A stretch of 32,244 nucleotides of DNA, from contig VHCN01000036.1 in NCBI GenBank assembly GCA_016871675.1, positions 1 to 32,244 of the forward strand, written 5' to 3'. The position numbers were made by a program, and so were the translations under genes. This DNA comes from Verrucomicrobiota bacterium (GTDB lineage Bacteria > Verrucomicrobiota > Verrucomicrobiia > Limisphaerales > VHCN01). This document shows, piece after piece, positions 16,615-25,320 of the stretch. The notes beneath the pieces are model-generated. The model saw nothing but the letters and a program-made list of their open reading frames with translations, searched no databases and was not told the DNA's origin. The first letter of the stretch is position 1. Every line of letters begins with the position of its first letter.

Positions 16615-17837
16615 ACCGAAAGCAGTTCACCCTCCTCATCGCGCTCGTCATCGTCGTCGGCGGCCTCGGGCTGATGATGAACGCCAAAAAGCAGGCCACG
16701 TGGCAACGCGGCTCCACCGGTGCCGGCGGCAAACTCCTCGCCGGGTTCGACTACAACGCCGTCGCGTCGCTGACCATCAAGAGCGCCTCCAACGAAGTCA
16801 CCCTCGCCAAGCGCGAGGAAGGCTGGCGCGTCAAGGAGCGCGGCGAGTATCCCGCCAACTTCAGCACGCTCGCGGATTTCCTCCGCAAGGCCGCCGACCT
16901 CAAGATCGTGCAGTCCGAGCCCATCGGCGCCTCGCAGTTCGAGCGCATGGAACTCAACCAGCCCGGCAAGGGCGCGGGCGCGGGCACGCTCGTCGAGTTC
17001 CGCGACAAGGACGGCAAGCCCCTGCGCACGCTCGTGCTCGGCAAGAAACAGATGAAAAAGTCCGAGGGCGGCTCCCCGTTCGGTGGCGGCGAGTGGCCCG
17101 TCGGCCGCTGGGTCATGGACCTCAAGGACACGGCGAACGTGAGCCTGGTTTCCGACGCGCTCTCCGACATCGAGCCCAACGCCTCGCACTGGCTGGACAA
17201 GGAATTCTTCAAGGTCGAGAAGGTCCGCAGCGTGGCCGTGGCCCACACGAACCCGACCAACTCGTGGAAGCTCACCCGCGATGCCGACGCCGGCGAATGG
17301 AAACTCGCCGACGCCAAGGCCGGCGAACAGCCGCTCGACCCGGCGAAGGCGAACGCCATCGGCAACCCGTTCAGCTTCCCGTCCTTCGCCGACGTCGTCG
17401 CCGCCGATGCCAAGCCCGCCGACACCGGTCTCGACCAGCCCACCGTCGTCACCATCGAGACCGCGGACAAACTCACCTACACGATGAAAGTCGGCGCGAA
17501 ATCCGGCGAGGACAACCTCCACCTCGCGATGACCGTGAAAGCCGACCTCGCGGCGAAACGCGAGCCCGCCAAGGACGAGAAGCCCGAGGACAAGGACCGG
17601 CTCGACAAGGAATTCGCCGAGAGCCAGAAGAAGCTCCAGGAAAAGCTCGCCGCCGAGAAGAAGTTCGAGCGCTACGCCTTCCTCGTGAGCAAATGGACCG
17701 TGGACGCCGTCCTCAAGAACCGCGCCGAGTTGCTCGCCGAGAAGAAAGAGGAGCCGAAGCCCGAGGTGAAATCAGACGAGCCTTTGCCCGGAACCGCCGC
17801 ACCCAAGGCGGAATCACCGAAGGCAACACCCAAGTAG
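16611..17837 (+). CDS. DUF4340 domain protein
   Basis: 408 residues from the ATG at 16611, overlapping the GldG-like stop by four bases (ATGA). One N-terminal helix (MNRKQFTLLIALVIVVGGLG) anchors it. Typical DUF4340 features follow: FDYNAVASLTIKSASNEVTL, GWRVKERGEYPANFSTLADF and LRKAADLKIVQSEPIG, then the repeat-like second half beginning WKLTRDADAGEWKLAD. The C terminus is a Lys/Glu/Pro-rich tail of about 90 residues. DUF4340 proteins are nearly always encoded directly after GldG-like genes in PVC and other Gram-negative bacteria and are thought to belong to the same ABC complex. No biochemical function is known to me. It ends the cluster; 105 non-coding bases follow. Confidence 0.9.
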   Translation: MNRKQFTLLIALVIVVGGLGLMMNAKKQATWQRGSTGAGGKLLAGFDYNAVASLTIKSASNEVTLAKREEGWRVKERGEYPANFSTLADFLRKAADLKIVQSEPIGASQFERMELNQPGKGAGAGTLVEFRDKDGKPLRTLVLGKKQMKKSEGGSPFGGGEWPVGRWVMDLKDTANVSLVSDALSDIEPNASHWLDKEFFKVEKVRSVAVAHTNPTNSWKLTRDADAGEWKLADAKAGEQPLDPAKANAIGNPFSFPSFADVVAADAKPADTGLDQPTVVTIETADKLTYTMKVGAKSGEDNLHLAMTVKADLAAKREPAKDEKPEDKDRLDKEFAESQKKLQEKLAAEKKFERYAFLVSKWTVDAVLKNRAELLAEKKEEPKPEVKSDEPLPGTAAPKAESPKATPK

Positions 17838-17943
17838 TCCGCGGCCAGCCGGTCGCGCCCCAGCCCTCGCTGGCGGCTCGGCAATTCGCTTGTCAAGCCG
17901 CGGTTTCACGATTGAAGATGCGTCCGGATTTGAACCCGGACCA

Positions 17944-18672
17944 ATGCCTTCCACCGCAACGCCGCCCATCGAAGGCCAGCTCAACGCCGCCGAGCGCGCG
18001 TTGTTGATGGACGCGGTGAAGCAGGCATCCCCCAGGCCACAGGCGATCATCGAGGTGGGCACGTGGCTCGGCGGCGGAAGCACGATTCATCTCCTCCGCG
18101 CCCTCGAGCACAATGGCGAGGGGCGCCTGTGGGGAATCGAGGCCGAGCGCACGATCCATGACAGGATGATTGCAAACCTCCGCGCCGCGGCGCCCGAATG
18201 TGTCCACCGGTTCACGCCGCTGTTTGGCTCCTCGCAAGCGGTGCTGCCGCAGCTGTTGTCCACCGCGGGACCGGACTTCAAGGTGGACATGGCATTTCTC
18301 GACGGCGGCAACAATCCCTCGGAGCAGATGGAAGAGTTCCGGCTGCTTGCGCCCTGCATCCGCGTCGGCGGGGTCCTTTTCGCGCACGATGCGAAGTTAC
18401 GGAAGGGGAAGTGGCTCGTGCCGTTCCTCTCGGCGTTGGACAACTGGGAATGCCAGCTCCATGACATCAGCGACGAGGGGCTGTTCGAGGCGCGCAAACT
18501 GGGTGACGAACCGACGCAGACGAGCCTGGCGGCGGCCCGGCGGCGACTGCGCAGGCAAAGACTCGAACCGAAGGAAATCGCCGCCGCCGTGCTCCCGCGC
18601 CCGCTTTGCGCCCTGATCCTCCGGTTGCTCCCCGAGCGGATGGTGCGCCGGATTGCAGACGGCCGTGGTTGA
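17944..18672 (+). CDS. Class I SAM-dependent methyltransferase (Methyltransf_24-like)
   Basis: 242 residues from the ATG at 17944; an in-frame TTG at 17890 would add 18 residues, but the ATG is preferred. The SAM-binding motif I is AIIEVGTWLGGGSTIHLLRA, with an acid-containing motif II at LWGIEAERTIHDRM, then VDMAFLDGGNNPSEQMEEF and VGGVLFAHDAKLRKGKW. The DG-xNPSEQ and GG-x-HD pattern is that of Methyltransf_24-type enzymes, often found with glycosyltransferases, where they may methylate sugars. The last 40 residues are basic and hydrophobic and could touch the membrane. First gene of the glycan region; 15 bases separate it from the next glycosyltransferase gene. Confidence 0.82.
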   Translation: MPSTATPPIEGQLNAAERALLMDAVKQASPRPQAIIEVGTWLGGGSTIHLLRALEHNGEGRLWGIEAERTIHDRMIANLRAAAPECVHRFTPLFGSSQAVLPQLLSTAGPDFKVDMAFLDGGNNPSEQMEEFRLLAPCIRVGGVLFAHDAKLRKGKWLVPFLSALDNWECQLHDISDEGLFEARKLGDEPTQTSLAAARRRLRRQRLEPKEIAAAVLPRPLCALILRLLPERMVRRIADGRG

Positions 18673-18687
18673 TGCGGCGTTCCTGCG

Positions 18688-19719
18688 ATGAAAGTCATCT
18701 TCTCGCACAACCTGCCGTTCGCCCTGGCGCACGGCGGCGTGCAGACGCAAGTCGAGGCGTTGATGCGCGAACTCGGCGCGCTCGGTGTCGCCGTCGAACC
18801 GGAGCGTTGGTGGGACGCGGCGCAACAGGCTGACATCCTCCATTACTTCGGCCGGCCACCGACGGTCGGCCACGTCCGTCAAGCCCGCCTGAAAGGCCGC
18901 CGCGTAGTGATGTTCGAGAACCTTGACCAGACCGCGTCGCGGAGTCGTCCCGCGCTCCTCGCGCAGAGACTCCTCATTCGCGCCGCGCGCGCCACGCCCG
19001 GCGGCCTCACGAACCGCCTTGCATGGGACTGCTACGGCGAGTTGGATGCGATGATCTATGCGACGTCGATCGAATGGGACGTCGCGAAGTATCTGTTCCA
19101 GGCGCGCCACGACCGGGGGCACATCATCCCACAAGGCATCGAAGCGCGCGCGCTCGAAGAACTGCAGGCCCCCGCCCCGCAGGAAGATTACCTCGTGTCT
19201 GTCGCCACCATCACGGCGCGCAAGAACTCGGTGTTGCTGGCCGAGGCTGCGCGGATCGCGCAGGTGCCGGTCTTGTTTCTCGGACGGCCCTATTCGGAGG
19301 ACGACGAGTATTTCCGGCAGTTCCGCGCGCTTGTGGATGGCAAATTCGTGCGGCACGAGGGCTTTGTGCCTGAGGAAGTGAAGTTCGCGCGGCTTCGGTC
19401 CGCGCGAGGTTTCGCGCTGCTGAGCCAGTTCGAGAGCGGTTGCATCGCGGTTCACGAGGCCGCGGCCACGGGTTTGCCGTTGCTTCTGCCCGACCTGCCG
19501 TGGGCGGCGCGGGTTTATGACGGAGTAGAGCGCGCGAGGTTCGTCGGCCTTGGAAGCGCCGAGGCCGTCGCCGGCGAGTTGGCGCGCTTTCACTCCGAAT
19601 CACGTCGCGGACCCGGCCCGACCTTTCACGTGCTCTCGTGGCGCGCCGTCGCCGAGGCGTATCTCCGGGTTTACCAGACGGTCCTCGCCCCAACGCCGCC
19701 CGAGCGGAGGGTCGGATGA
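18688..19719 (+). CDS. Glycosyltransferase, GT4-like (GT-B fold)
   Basis: 343 residues. The N-terminal half begins MKVIFSHNLPFALAHGGVQT, with the glycine loop GGVQTQVEALMREL characteristic of GT-B enzymes. The C-terminal half has YLVSVATITARKNSVLLAEA (the start of the donor-binding domain), VLFLGRPYSEDDEYF, GFVPEEVKFARLRSARGFAL, and SQFESGCIAVHEAAATGLPL, the E-x7-E donor-site motif. It should transfer a sugar from a nucleotide donor in the cytosol. Its stop overlaps the start of the next glycosyltransferase (ATGA), so the two are translated together. Acceptor and donor are unknown. Confidence 0.88.
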   Translation: MKVIFSHNLPFALAHGGVQTQVEALMRELGALGVAVEPERWWDAAQQADILHYFGRPPTVGHVRQARLKGRRVVMFENLDQTASRSRPALLAQRLLIRAARATPGGLTNRLAWDCYGELDAMIYATSIEWDVAKYLFQARHDRGHIIPQGIEARALEELQAPAPQEDYLVSVATITARKNSVLLAEAARIAQVPVLFLGRPYSEDDEYFRQFRALVDGKFVRHEGFVPEEVKFARLRSARGFALLSQFESGCIAVHEAAATGLPLLLPDLPWAARVYDGVERARFVGLGSAEAVAGELARFHSESRRGPGPTFHVLSWRAVAEAYLRVYQTVLAPTPPERRVG

Positions 19720-20873
19720 AGATCGCGATGGTCGTGCCGGACAACCGGGACGAATTCCACCGGTGGGATCAGGCCGAACCCGAGTTTGGCCCGGCTCCTT
19801 CGGCGCTGCTGGAGGGCCTCGCATCGCGGAGCGATTGCGAAGTCCACGTCGTCAGTTGCACCCACCGGCCGATGCGCGCGCCGGCGAAGCTTGCGCCGAA
19901 CGTGAGCTTCCGCCTCGTCGAAGTGGGCTCGTGGGGTTGGATGCGCGGTGGATACATCGGATGCGTCACTGCCGTGCGTCGCGTGTTGCGCGCGATCCGG
20001 CCGGACATCGTCCACGGGCAGGGCACCGAGCGTTACTGCGCGCTGGCTGCGGGTTGGTCGGGGTTTCCAAACCTCGTCACCGTGCACGGAAACATGCGCG
20101 CCATCGCGCGGGTCCATCGCGCACGCCCGCTCTCGTTCCAATGGCTGACGGCGCGGCTTGAATCCATCGCGTTACGCCGCACGCACGGCGTGGTTTGCCT
20201 CACCCGTCACACGGAGCATCAGGTGGCGCGGCTGGCGCGGCGGATGTGGTGCGTGCCGAACGCCGTGGATCGAAGTTTCTTCGATGTTGTGCCGTCGCCC
20301 CGCGAGCGGCCGCTCGTCTTGTGCGTCGCAACCATTTCTCACTTGAAGAATTCGGCGCGCCTGCTGGGGGCACTGGACCCGCTCGCCGCGGAGCACGCGT
20401 TCGAGCTTGTCTGCCTCGGATTCGCGCCCGGGCGAGACCCGTATGTGAAGGAATTCTTCCGCCTGCTGCAGGCGCGGCCGTGGGCGCGGCATGCGGGTTA
20501 CGCGACGCGCCCGCAGTTGCAGGCGTTCCTTCGTGAGGCCTCGGTGCTCGTGCTGCCGTCGATCGAGGACAACTGTCCGATGGCCGTCCTCGAGGCGATG
20601 GCAGCGGGCGTGCCCGTCGCCGCGAGCACCGCGGGCGGCATTCCAGAACTCGTCGAGCCGGAAGTGACGGGCTTGCTCTTTGACCCGCTTGATGAGCGGG
20701 CCATGGCCGGCGCGGTGCGGCGTCTCATCGTGGACCGCGCCATGGCCCGGCAGCTCGCGCTCACTGCGCGGGAACGTGCGCGCCGGCTTTTCTCGCCCGA
20801 TCTGGTCGCGGCGCGGCACATGGAGATTTACCGCGAGGCCATGGATGCCACCCGCGTGCGGCCGGGCGCGTGA
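19716..20873 (+). CDS. Glycosyltransferase family 4 protein
   Basis: 385 residues from the ATG at 19716; the longer reading from 19638 only shadows the previous gene. The GT-B acceptor domain starts MKIAMVVPDNRDEFHRWDQA and includes VHGQGTERYCALAAGW and NLVTVHGNMRAI. The donor domain has VPNAVDRSFF, LCVATISHLKNSARLLGALD, GYATRPQLQAFLREASVLVL and PSIEDNCPMAVLEAMAAGVP. In this last block the first acid of the E-x7-E motif is Asp285, a common EDN-P variant, and the second is Glu293. GGIPELVEPEVTGLL completes the signature. It is a retaining transferase of the cytosolic face, probably for a surface polysaccharide or lipid-linked oligosaccharide together with its neighbours. Confidence 0.93.
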   Translation: MKIAMVVPDNRDEFHRWDQAEPEFGPAPSALLEGLASRSDCEVHVVSCTHRPMRAPAKLAPNVSFRLVEVGSWGWMRGGYIGCVTAVRRVLRAIRPDIVHGQGTERYCALAAGWSGFPNLVTVHGNMRAIARVHRARPLSFQWLTARLESIALRRTHGVVCLTRHTEHQVARLARRMWCVPNAVDRSFFDVVPSPRERPLVLCVATISHLKNSARLLGALDPLAAEHAFELVCLGFAPGRDPYVKEFFRLLQARPWARHAGYATRPQLQAFLREASVLVLPSIEDNCPMAVLEAMAAGVPVAASTAGGIPELVEPEVTGLLFDPLDERAMAGAVRRLIVDRAMARQLALTARERARRLFSPDLVAARHMEIYREAMDATRVRPGA

Positions 20874-20943
20874 GGCAGCGACGCTGAATTTGGTTCGCCA
20901 GCGAGCGGCTGGTTTGTGTTTCCTTTTGCATCGCGTCCACGCC

Positions 20944-23202
20944 ATGTCGCGGCTCAACCAATTTGCCCAGTCCCTGGCCTCGGGTTACGTCCTGATGGGC
21001 GCGAACATTGCCTTCTCGCTGGCGTCGATCCCGCTCGCGCTCCATCACCTGACACGGCCGGAGTTTGGCTTGTGGGCGCTCACCGCGCAGCTTGCGGGCT
21101 ACATCGCCCTCATCGACTTCGGAATCTCGGGCGTGTCGCGCATCCTCGTGGACTACAAGGACCGGCGGGACGGGCGCGAATATGGCAGCGTCCTGCTGAC
21201 CTTGTGGCTGGTCAGCGCAGTGCAGGGCTTGCTCATTCTCGGGATGAGCGTCGGGTTGGGATTTGGGCTCGGAGACTTGCTGCGGGTGCCCGGTGAACTT
21301 CGCGTGGACTTGCTCTGGTTGACCGTCGGCCAGGGAGCGCTGCTTGCGGCGTCTTTCCTGACTCGCACGTTCAACTTCGTGCTGGCGGCGCATCAGCGCA
21401 ATGACATCAGCAACTACGCCCAGACCGCCGCGTTCGCGCTGAATTTCGCCGTCACGTGGGTGGCTTTCGAGAGTGGGGCGGGTGTGTTCAGCCTGCTGTT
21501 CGGGCAGGGTGCCGGCTGGCTTTTGGGGTCGCTGTGTTCGTGGGCTTCGTGCGCGAAGCTCGGGCTCCTGCCCACGGCCGGAATGTGGGGCAAGCCCACG
21601 TGGGACCGGTTCCGGGAACTTTTCGACTATGGCCGCGATGTGTTCCTGTTCCTCTTGGGCGCCCAGTTCATCCACGCAAGCCAGACCATTCTTGTGACAC
21701 GATTGCTCGGATTGGACGCGGCCGCGGTGTGGGCTGTCTGCACTCGCACCTTTGCGCTCGGGCAGCAGATTGTCTTTCGAGTCTTTGACTACGCGACCCC
21801 GGCACTGGCCGAGATGATCGTGCGGGGTGAGATCGAACGGCTCCGGCATCGTTTTCGCAGTCTCGTGATGTTGTCAGCGTCGCTGGCCGTGGCCGCGGGC
21901 GTGTTGTTCGCGGCATGCAACCAGTCCTTCGTGGAAGTGTGGCTCAAGGGCAAGGCGGGCTGGCCTGTCACGAACGACGCACTGCTCGCACTCTGGCTGG
22001 TGCTCACGGTGATCACGCGTTGCCATGTCGGCCTGGTAGGGCAGGCCAAGGCTTTCGGTTTCCTCCGCTATCTCTATCTGATCGAAGGTCTCGTGTTCGT
22101 CATTCTTTCCCTGGGTTTCGTCCCACAGGGCGGCATCACGGCGATGGTGCTTTTGTCGGTCCTTTGCACCGCGACGTTGAGCCTGCCGTATGGCTTGTGG
22201 CGCACGATGGAGTTCTTTCAACTGCCTTGGAAGGACGTCGTCGTCGATTGGTCGCGGCCGATGGCGCGGCTTGCCTGCGTCGCGGTGCCGTTGGCGGTGG
22301 TGGCCTGGCTCCTCTCGCGCGGATTGCCGGCACCCGGACGGCTCGTAGTTGGTGCCTGCGTGCTGGCACCCGCGACGATCGCGCTTCTGTTTCTCACTGG
22401 CTTGGAACGACCGCTCCGTGACGAGATCGCGGGAAAGCTCCGTTCCGCGGCGCGTGCCACCAAGAGGCACGCGGTGGCCCTGCGCACGAAAGCCCTTCGA
22501 AGGCTCGGCTTCTTGGGTGGGGACTGGGGATCCGCATTGCCCGACGAGGTTCAGTTCTGGGAGCGCGCCCTCGCGGAAGAGGGCCGGCACTGGCTGCCGG
22601 AGGAGTTTCGCAAACGGATGGATCCCGCCTCGGAGTTCCAGCCCGAGTTGCAGGCGCTCGTGAACGCGCCCCCGGGCGCCTCCGTGCGCGTGCTCGACGT
22701 CGGCGCCGGGCCACTGACAACGCTCGGGAAGCGCTGGCCGGGGCGCGAGTTGAAGATCACCGCCGTGGATCCGCTCGCGGATCGATACCGCGCGATGCTT
22801 GGCCGGCTTGGGTTGAGGCCTCCGATCGAGACGACCGCCGCACATGGCGAGAAACTGCGGGAGCAGTTCCAGGGCGGCGAGTTTGACCTCGCTTACTCGA
22901 GCAACGCCTTGGACCACAGTTACGACCCTGTCGCCGCCATCCGGCAGATGATCGAGGTCGTCAAGCCCGGCGGACACGTCTATCTCTGGCACTTCGCCAA
23001 CGAGGGATTGGCCGAGGGATACACGGGGCTGCATCAGTGGAATTTCGACGTTCGTGGCGGAGATTTGCTCGTGAGCGACGGGAGAAGATCGGTGTCACTT
23101 GCCGCCGAGGTCGGCGGTGCGGCGACATTGCGCTGCGAAGAAACCACGGCGTTCGGCAAGCGGGTGGTGATCGCGATCTTGTCGAAGGCCAAGGCTGCGT
23201 GA
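20944..23202 (+). CDS. Polysaccharide flippase (Wzx/MATE-like) fused to a class I methyltransferase
   Basis: 752 residues from the ATG at 20944, 70 bases after the previous stop. Residues 1-495 are a multispanning membrane domain of about 12-14 helices. The start (MSRLNQFAQSLASGYVLMGA, then HHLTRPEFGLWALTAQLAGY) is typical of oligosaccharide flippases. After a basic linker (about 495-530), residues 530-752 form a complete SAM methyltransferase: motif I VLDVGAGP at 583-590, AVDPLADRYRAML, DLAYSSNALDHSYDPVAAIR near 648-667 and VVKPGGHVYLWHF. The reading frame is continuous with no stop or frameshift sign between the parts. The flippase moves a lipid-linked glycan across the inner membrane. The methyltransferase could cap the chain before export, as terminal methylation does in some O-antigen systems; this coupling is inference. 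Confidence 0.88.
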   Translation: MSRLNQFAQSLASGYVLMGANIAFSLASIPLALHHLTRPEFGLWALTAQLAGYIALIDFGISGVSRILVDYKDRRDGREYGSVLLTLWLVSAVQGLLILGMSVGLGFGLGDLLRVPGELRVDLLWLTVGQGALLAASFLTRTFNFVLAAHQRNDISNYAQTAAFALNFAVTWVAFESGAGVFSLLFGQGAGWLLGSLCSWASCAKLGLLPTAGMWGKPTWDRFRELFDYGRDVFLFLLGAQFIHASQTILVTRLLGLDAAAVWAVCTRTFALGQQIVFRVFDYATPALAEMIVRGEIERLRHRFRSLVMLSASLAVAAGVLFAACNQSFVEVWLKGKAGWPVTNDALLALWLVLTVITRCHVGLVGQAKAFGFLRYLYLIEGLVFVILSLGFVPQGGITAMVLLSVLCTATLSLPYGLWRTMEFFQLPWKDVVVDWSRPMARLACVAVPLAVVAWLLSRGLPAPGRLVVGACVLAPATIALLFLTGLERPLRDEIAGKLRSAARATKRHAVALRTKALRRLGFLGGDWGSALPDEVQFWERALAEEGRHWLPEEFRKRMDPASEFQPELQALVNAPPGASVRVLDVGAGPLTTLGKRWPGRELKITAVDPLADRYRAMLGRLGLRPPIETTAAHGEKLREQFQGGEFDLAYSSNALDHSYDPVAAIRQMIEVVKPGGHVYLWHFANEGLAEGYTGLHQWNFDVRGGDLLVSDGRRSVSLAAEVGGAATLRCEETTAFGKRVVIAILSKAKAA

Positions 23203-23258
23203 GCGGGGCGGGGCGCAGGCTTCCCTCGGGCGCGCCGCGAACGTATCGTCGCCGCCAC

Positions 23259-24017
23259 ATGCACTCGCTACACAAGGCTGCACGGCTCTGCGGACGGATG
23301 GTCCGGATCGTTTGCACAAACCCGAGGCGGCTCTCGCATGTGCTCGGCACGGCGCTCGCCGCGAGCGCCGAGGTGTCGGACCGCTCGGTGGACTTGCTCC
23401 GGTTTCCCACCGTGACGGTCAATGAATTGCTGCCGGAGTCGGGCCCGGAATGGCGGGCCACGCTCGCGCTGTTTCCCACGGCCAAGGCGTCCGTCTCCGT
23501 CCTCGAATCGGTCTGTCTCCTGTTGCTCATGAAGCGCTCAAATGCCACGGCGGTGTTTGAGTTCGGGACCTACAAAGGCGTGTCGATCACGCAGTTTGCA
23601 CTCAACCTCCCGGCCGACAGCCGCATGTTCACACTCGATCTGCCGGAGTCGGATGCGTCCAGCCGCTTTCCGATTTCCATCCCGAAAGACGCCGCCATCG
23701 CGAGCGAGCCGGGCAAGGGATCCCTGGTGCCTCCGGACTTGAAGCCGCGAATCACTTTCATCGCCCGGGATTCCGCGACCTTCGACGCCGAACCGCATGC
23801 GGGTCAGTTCGACTTTGTATTCGTGGACGGCGCCCACAACGCCGAATACGTCCGAAACGACTCCGAGAAGGGCTGGCGGATGCTGCGCCCCGGTGGGATC
23901 ATCACGTGGCACGATTGCGCGGTCGCGGACCCGGATGTTGTGCGCTTCCTGCTCGGGTGCCCCTACAAACCCACGCGCATCCGGGATACGTCTCTGGCGT
24001 TTGCGGTGAAGTCGTAG
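23259..24017 (+). CDS. Class I SAM-dependent methyltransferase (Methyltransf_24-like)
   Basis: 252 residues from the ATG at 23259. A GTG at 23200 overlapping the previous stop is a possible alternative start but would add an Arg-rich leader. Motif I is AVFEFGTYKGVSITQFALNL, followed by MFTLDLPESD, then FDFVFVDGAHNAEYVRNDSE and GWRMLRPGGIITWHDCAVAD. The VDGAH and GG-W-D pattern places it with Methyltransf_24 enzymes, like the gene at 17944 but clearly a different protein. The N-terminal 60 residues (MHSLHKAARLCGRMV...) are basic and not part of the catalytic fold. It ends the plus-strand glycan genes, 23 bases from a convergent glycosyltransferase. The target is unknown. Confidence 0.82.
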   Translation: MHSLHKAARLCGRMVRIVCTNPRRLSHVLGTALAASAEVSDRSVDLLRFPTVTVNELLPESGPEWRATLALFPTAKASVSVLESVCLLLLMKRSNATAVFEFGTYKGVSITQFALNLPADSRMFTLDLPESDASSRFPISIPKDAAIASEPGKGSLVPPDLKPRITFIARDSATFDAEPHAGQFDFVFVDGAHNAEYVRNDSEKGWRMLRPGGIITWHDCAVADPDVVRFLLGCPYKPTRIRDTSLAFAVKS

Positions 24018-24040
24018 GTTGTCGCTGCCCCCGGGTTCTT

Positions 24041-25216
24041 TCACCGGAACAGCCGCGCAATCCCGCGACGGACATCTCCCAACCACTCCAGCGTGTCGAA
24101 CGAGCACGCATCGAAAACCGCCGGAAGCCGGCGCGTCCCCGCCGAGGAGACGCGCTTCGCGTCTGCGATGTGGCGGACGAACGCGCCAAAGAGCCGCAGG
24201 TAGTCGTCGCCCGTGTGCGGTTCGGCGGCGCGGACACATCGCCCGCGCAACTCGGCGAACTCAGGCTCGGGCAACGTCGCAAGTCGTGCCAAGGTCGCCG
24301 CGGCTTGATCCATGCGCCCCGGTTCATAAAGCAGGCCATCCGCAATGCCAGCGACAAGAGCGTCCCCGCCGCTGGCAATCCGCGGATACACCGGCACCAC
24401 GCCTGCGGACAGCGCTTCCAGCAGCGCAATCGGCGTCCCTTCGTAGTCGCTTGTGAAGATGATGGCGTCCCATCCCCTCAACACGCGCCAGTAACTGGCG
24501 CCCTCAAGTCGGCCGTGGGAAACAACCCGCCGGTTGCTTGGGGACCGCCGGTCGAGCGCAACCCGCTCCGGACCATCGCCGAGAATCTCGAACTGATATT
24601 CCAATCCCGTCTGATCGAGTGCATCACAGAGGCCCGGGAAGCGGTCCACGCGTTTTTGCTCCACGATGAGGCGGCCGCAATACCCGATCACGAACGGCTT
24701 GCCGGCTCCCTTCCGCCGGGGCGAATCCTGAACGGACGGCGAAATCGGATAGGGAACCGCCAGCACGCGATCCGCCGTGAGCGCGGGCACGCTCCGAAGC
24801 ACGACCGGGACGAGCGTGGGAGACACGCAGAGGACGCCGTCCAGCAATGCGCCCACGCGAGAAAGCAACCGTTCGAGGGCCGGAACGTCCCCGTGCTGAA
24901 CCAGGATTCGTCGTGCGGCCTGATCCATTCCTGCCAGATGATCCATGGCCCACATCCCGTGCCAGACTGCCACTTCAGGAGATGCCGCCTCGCAAGCCTT
25001 GCGGAGACGCTCGCGCGCGCAGCCGAGCGTGCTTCGGCCATGCAGTCCCAGGAAGGCGACGTTCTCCACGGGCGGCATTTCCCCTTCGTGGTAGATCACG
25101 AACGTGGAATCCAGCGAATGCCGCGCGTCATGCGCGTGGTGGTGCCGAAGCACGGACTCGACGCCGCCCAAGCCGCGAAACGTCGGGAACAGGTGGGTGA
25201 TTCGAGTGGGCCGCAC
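24041..25216 (-). CDS. Glycosyltransferase, GT4-like
   Basis: 391 residues from a GTG start at 25216. The N terminus RITHLFPTFRGLGGVESVLR has the GG-E loop of GT-B transferases. Acceptor-domain features include VWHGMWAMDHLAG and VLCVSPTLVPVVL. The donor domain contains FVIGYCGRLIVEQKRVDRFP, YQFEILGDGPERVAL, VSHGRLEGASYWRVLRGWDA and IIFTSDYEGTPIALLEALSA with the E-x7-E motif intact (E-GTPIALL-E). It ends with a basic stretch. It converges with the plus-strand methyltransferase at 24017, so it is transcribed separately, though it most likely contributes to the same glycan. Donor and acceptor are unknown. Confidence 0.9.
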   Translation of the reverse strand: MRPTRITHLFPTFRGLGGVESVLRHHHAHDARHSLDSTFVIYHEGEMPPVENVAFLGLHGRSTLGCARERLRKACEAASPEVAVWHGMWAMDHLAGMDQAARRILVQHGDVPALERLLSRVGALLDGVLCVSPTLVPVVLRSVPALTADRVLAVPYPISPSVQDSPRRKGAGKPFVIGYCGRLIVEQKRVDRFPGLCDALDQTGLEYQFEILGDGPERVALDRRSPSNRRVVSHGRLEGASYWRVLRGWDAIIFTSDYEGTPIALLEALSAGVVPVYPRIASGGDALVAGIADGLLYEPGRMDQAAATLARLATLPEPEFAELRGRCVRAAEPHTGDDYLRLFGAFVRHIADAKRVSSAGTRRLPAVFDACSFDTLEWLGDVRRGIARLFR

Positions 25217-25279
25217 GCGCTGATTATGTGCGCCAGCCCCGCGCGCGACAGTTCATTTCGCGCAGCACCAGTGCGTGCA

Positions 25280-25298
25280 GGGCGGTCGTCGCCCGCCC
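25280..25298 (-). terminator. GC-rich hairpin downstream of the Gfo/Idh gene
   Basis: GGGCGG (25280-25285) pairs with CCGCCC (25293-25298) over a 7-base loop, 22 bases beyond the stop of the minus-strand Gfo/Idh/MocA gene and before the next minus-strand gene. There is no T-run after it in the direction of transcription. It is a possible terminator or processing stem at the end of the pyrimidine operon, but GC-rich DNA yields such stems often. Confidence 0.25.
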
Positions 25299-25320
25299 GG
25301 GCTCGCGCACAAAGCCACGG

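Noticed and set aside
17844-17874. GCCAGC/GCTGGC inverted repeat after the DUF4340 gene
   Set aside because: Only six base pairs with a 19-base GC-rich loop and no T-run; expected by chance in this composition.
17925-17946. T-arm-like sequence of a tRNA on the minus strand (GGTTCAAATCC-type loop with a short stem)
   Set aside because: The stem pairs only with an 8-base loop, and no acceptor, D-arm or anticodon arm can be placed at the right distances, so this is chance similarity.
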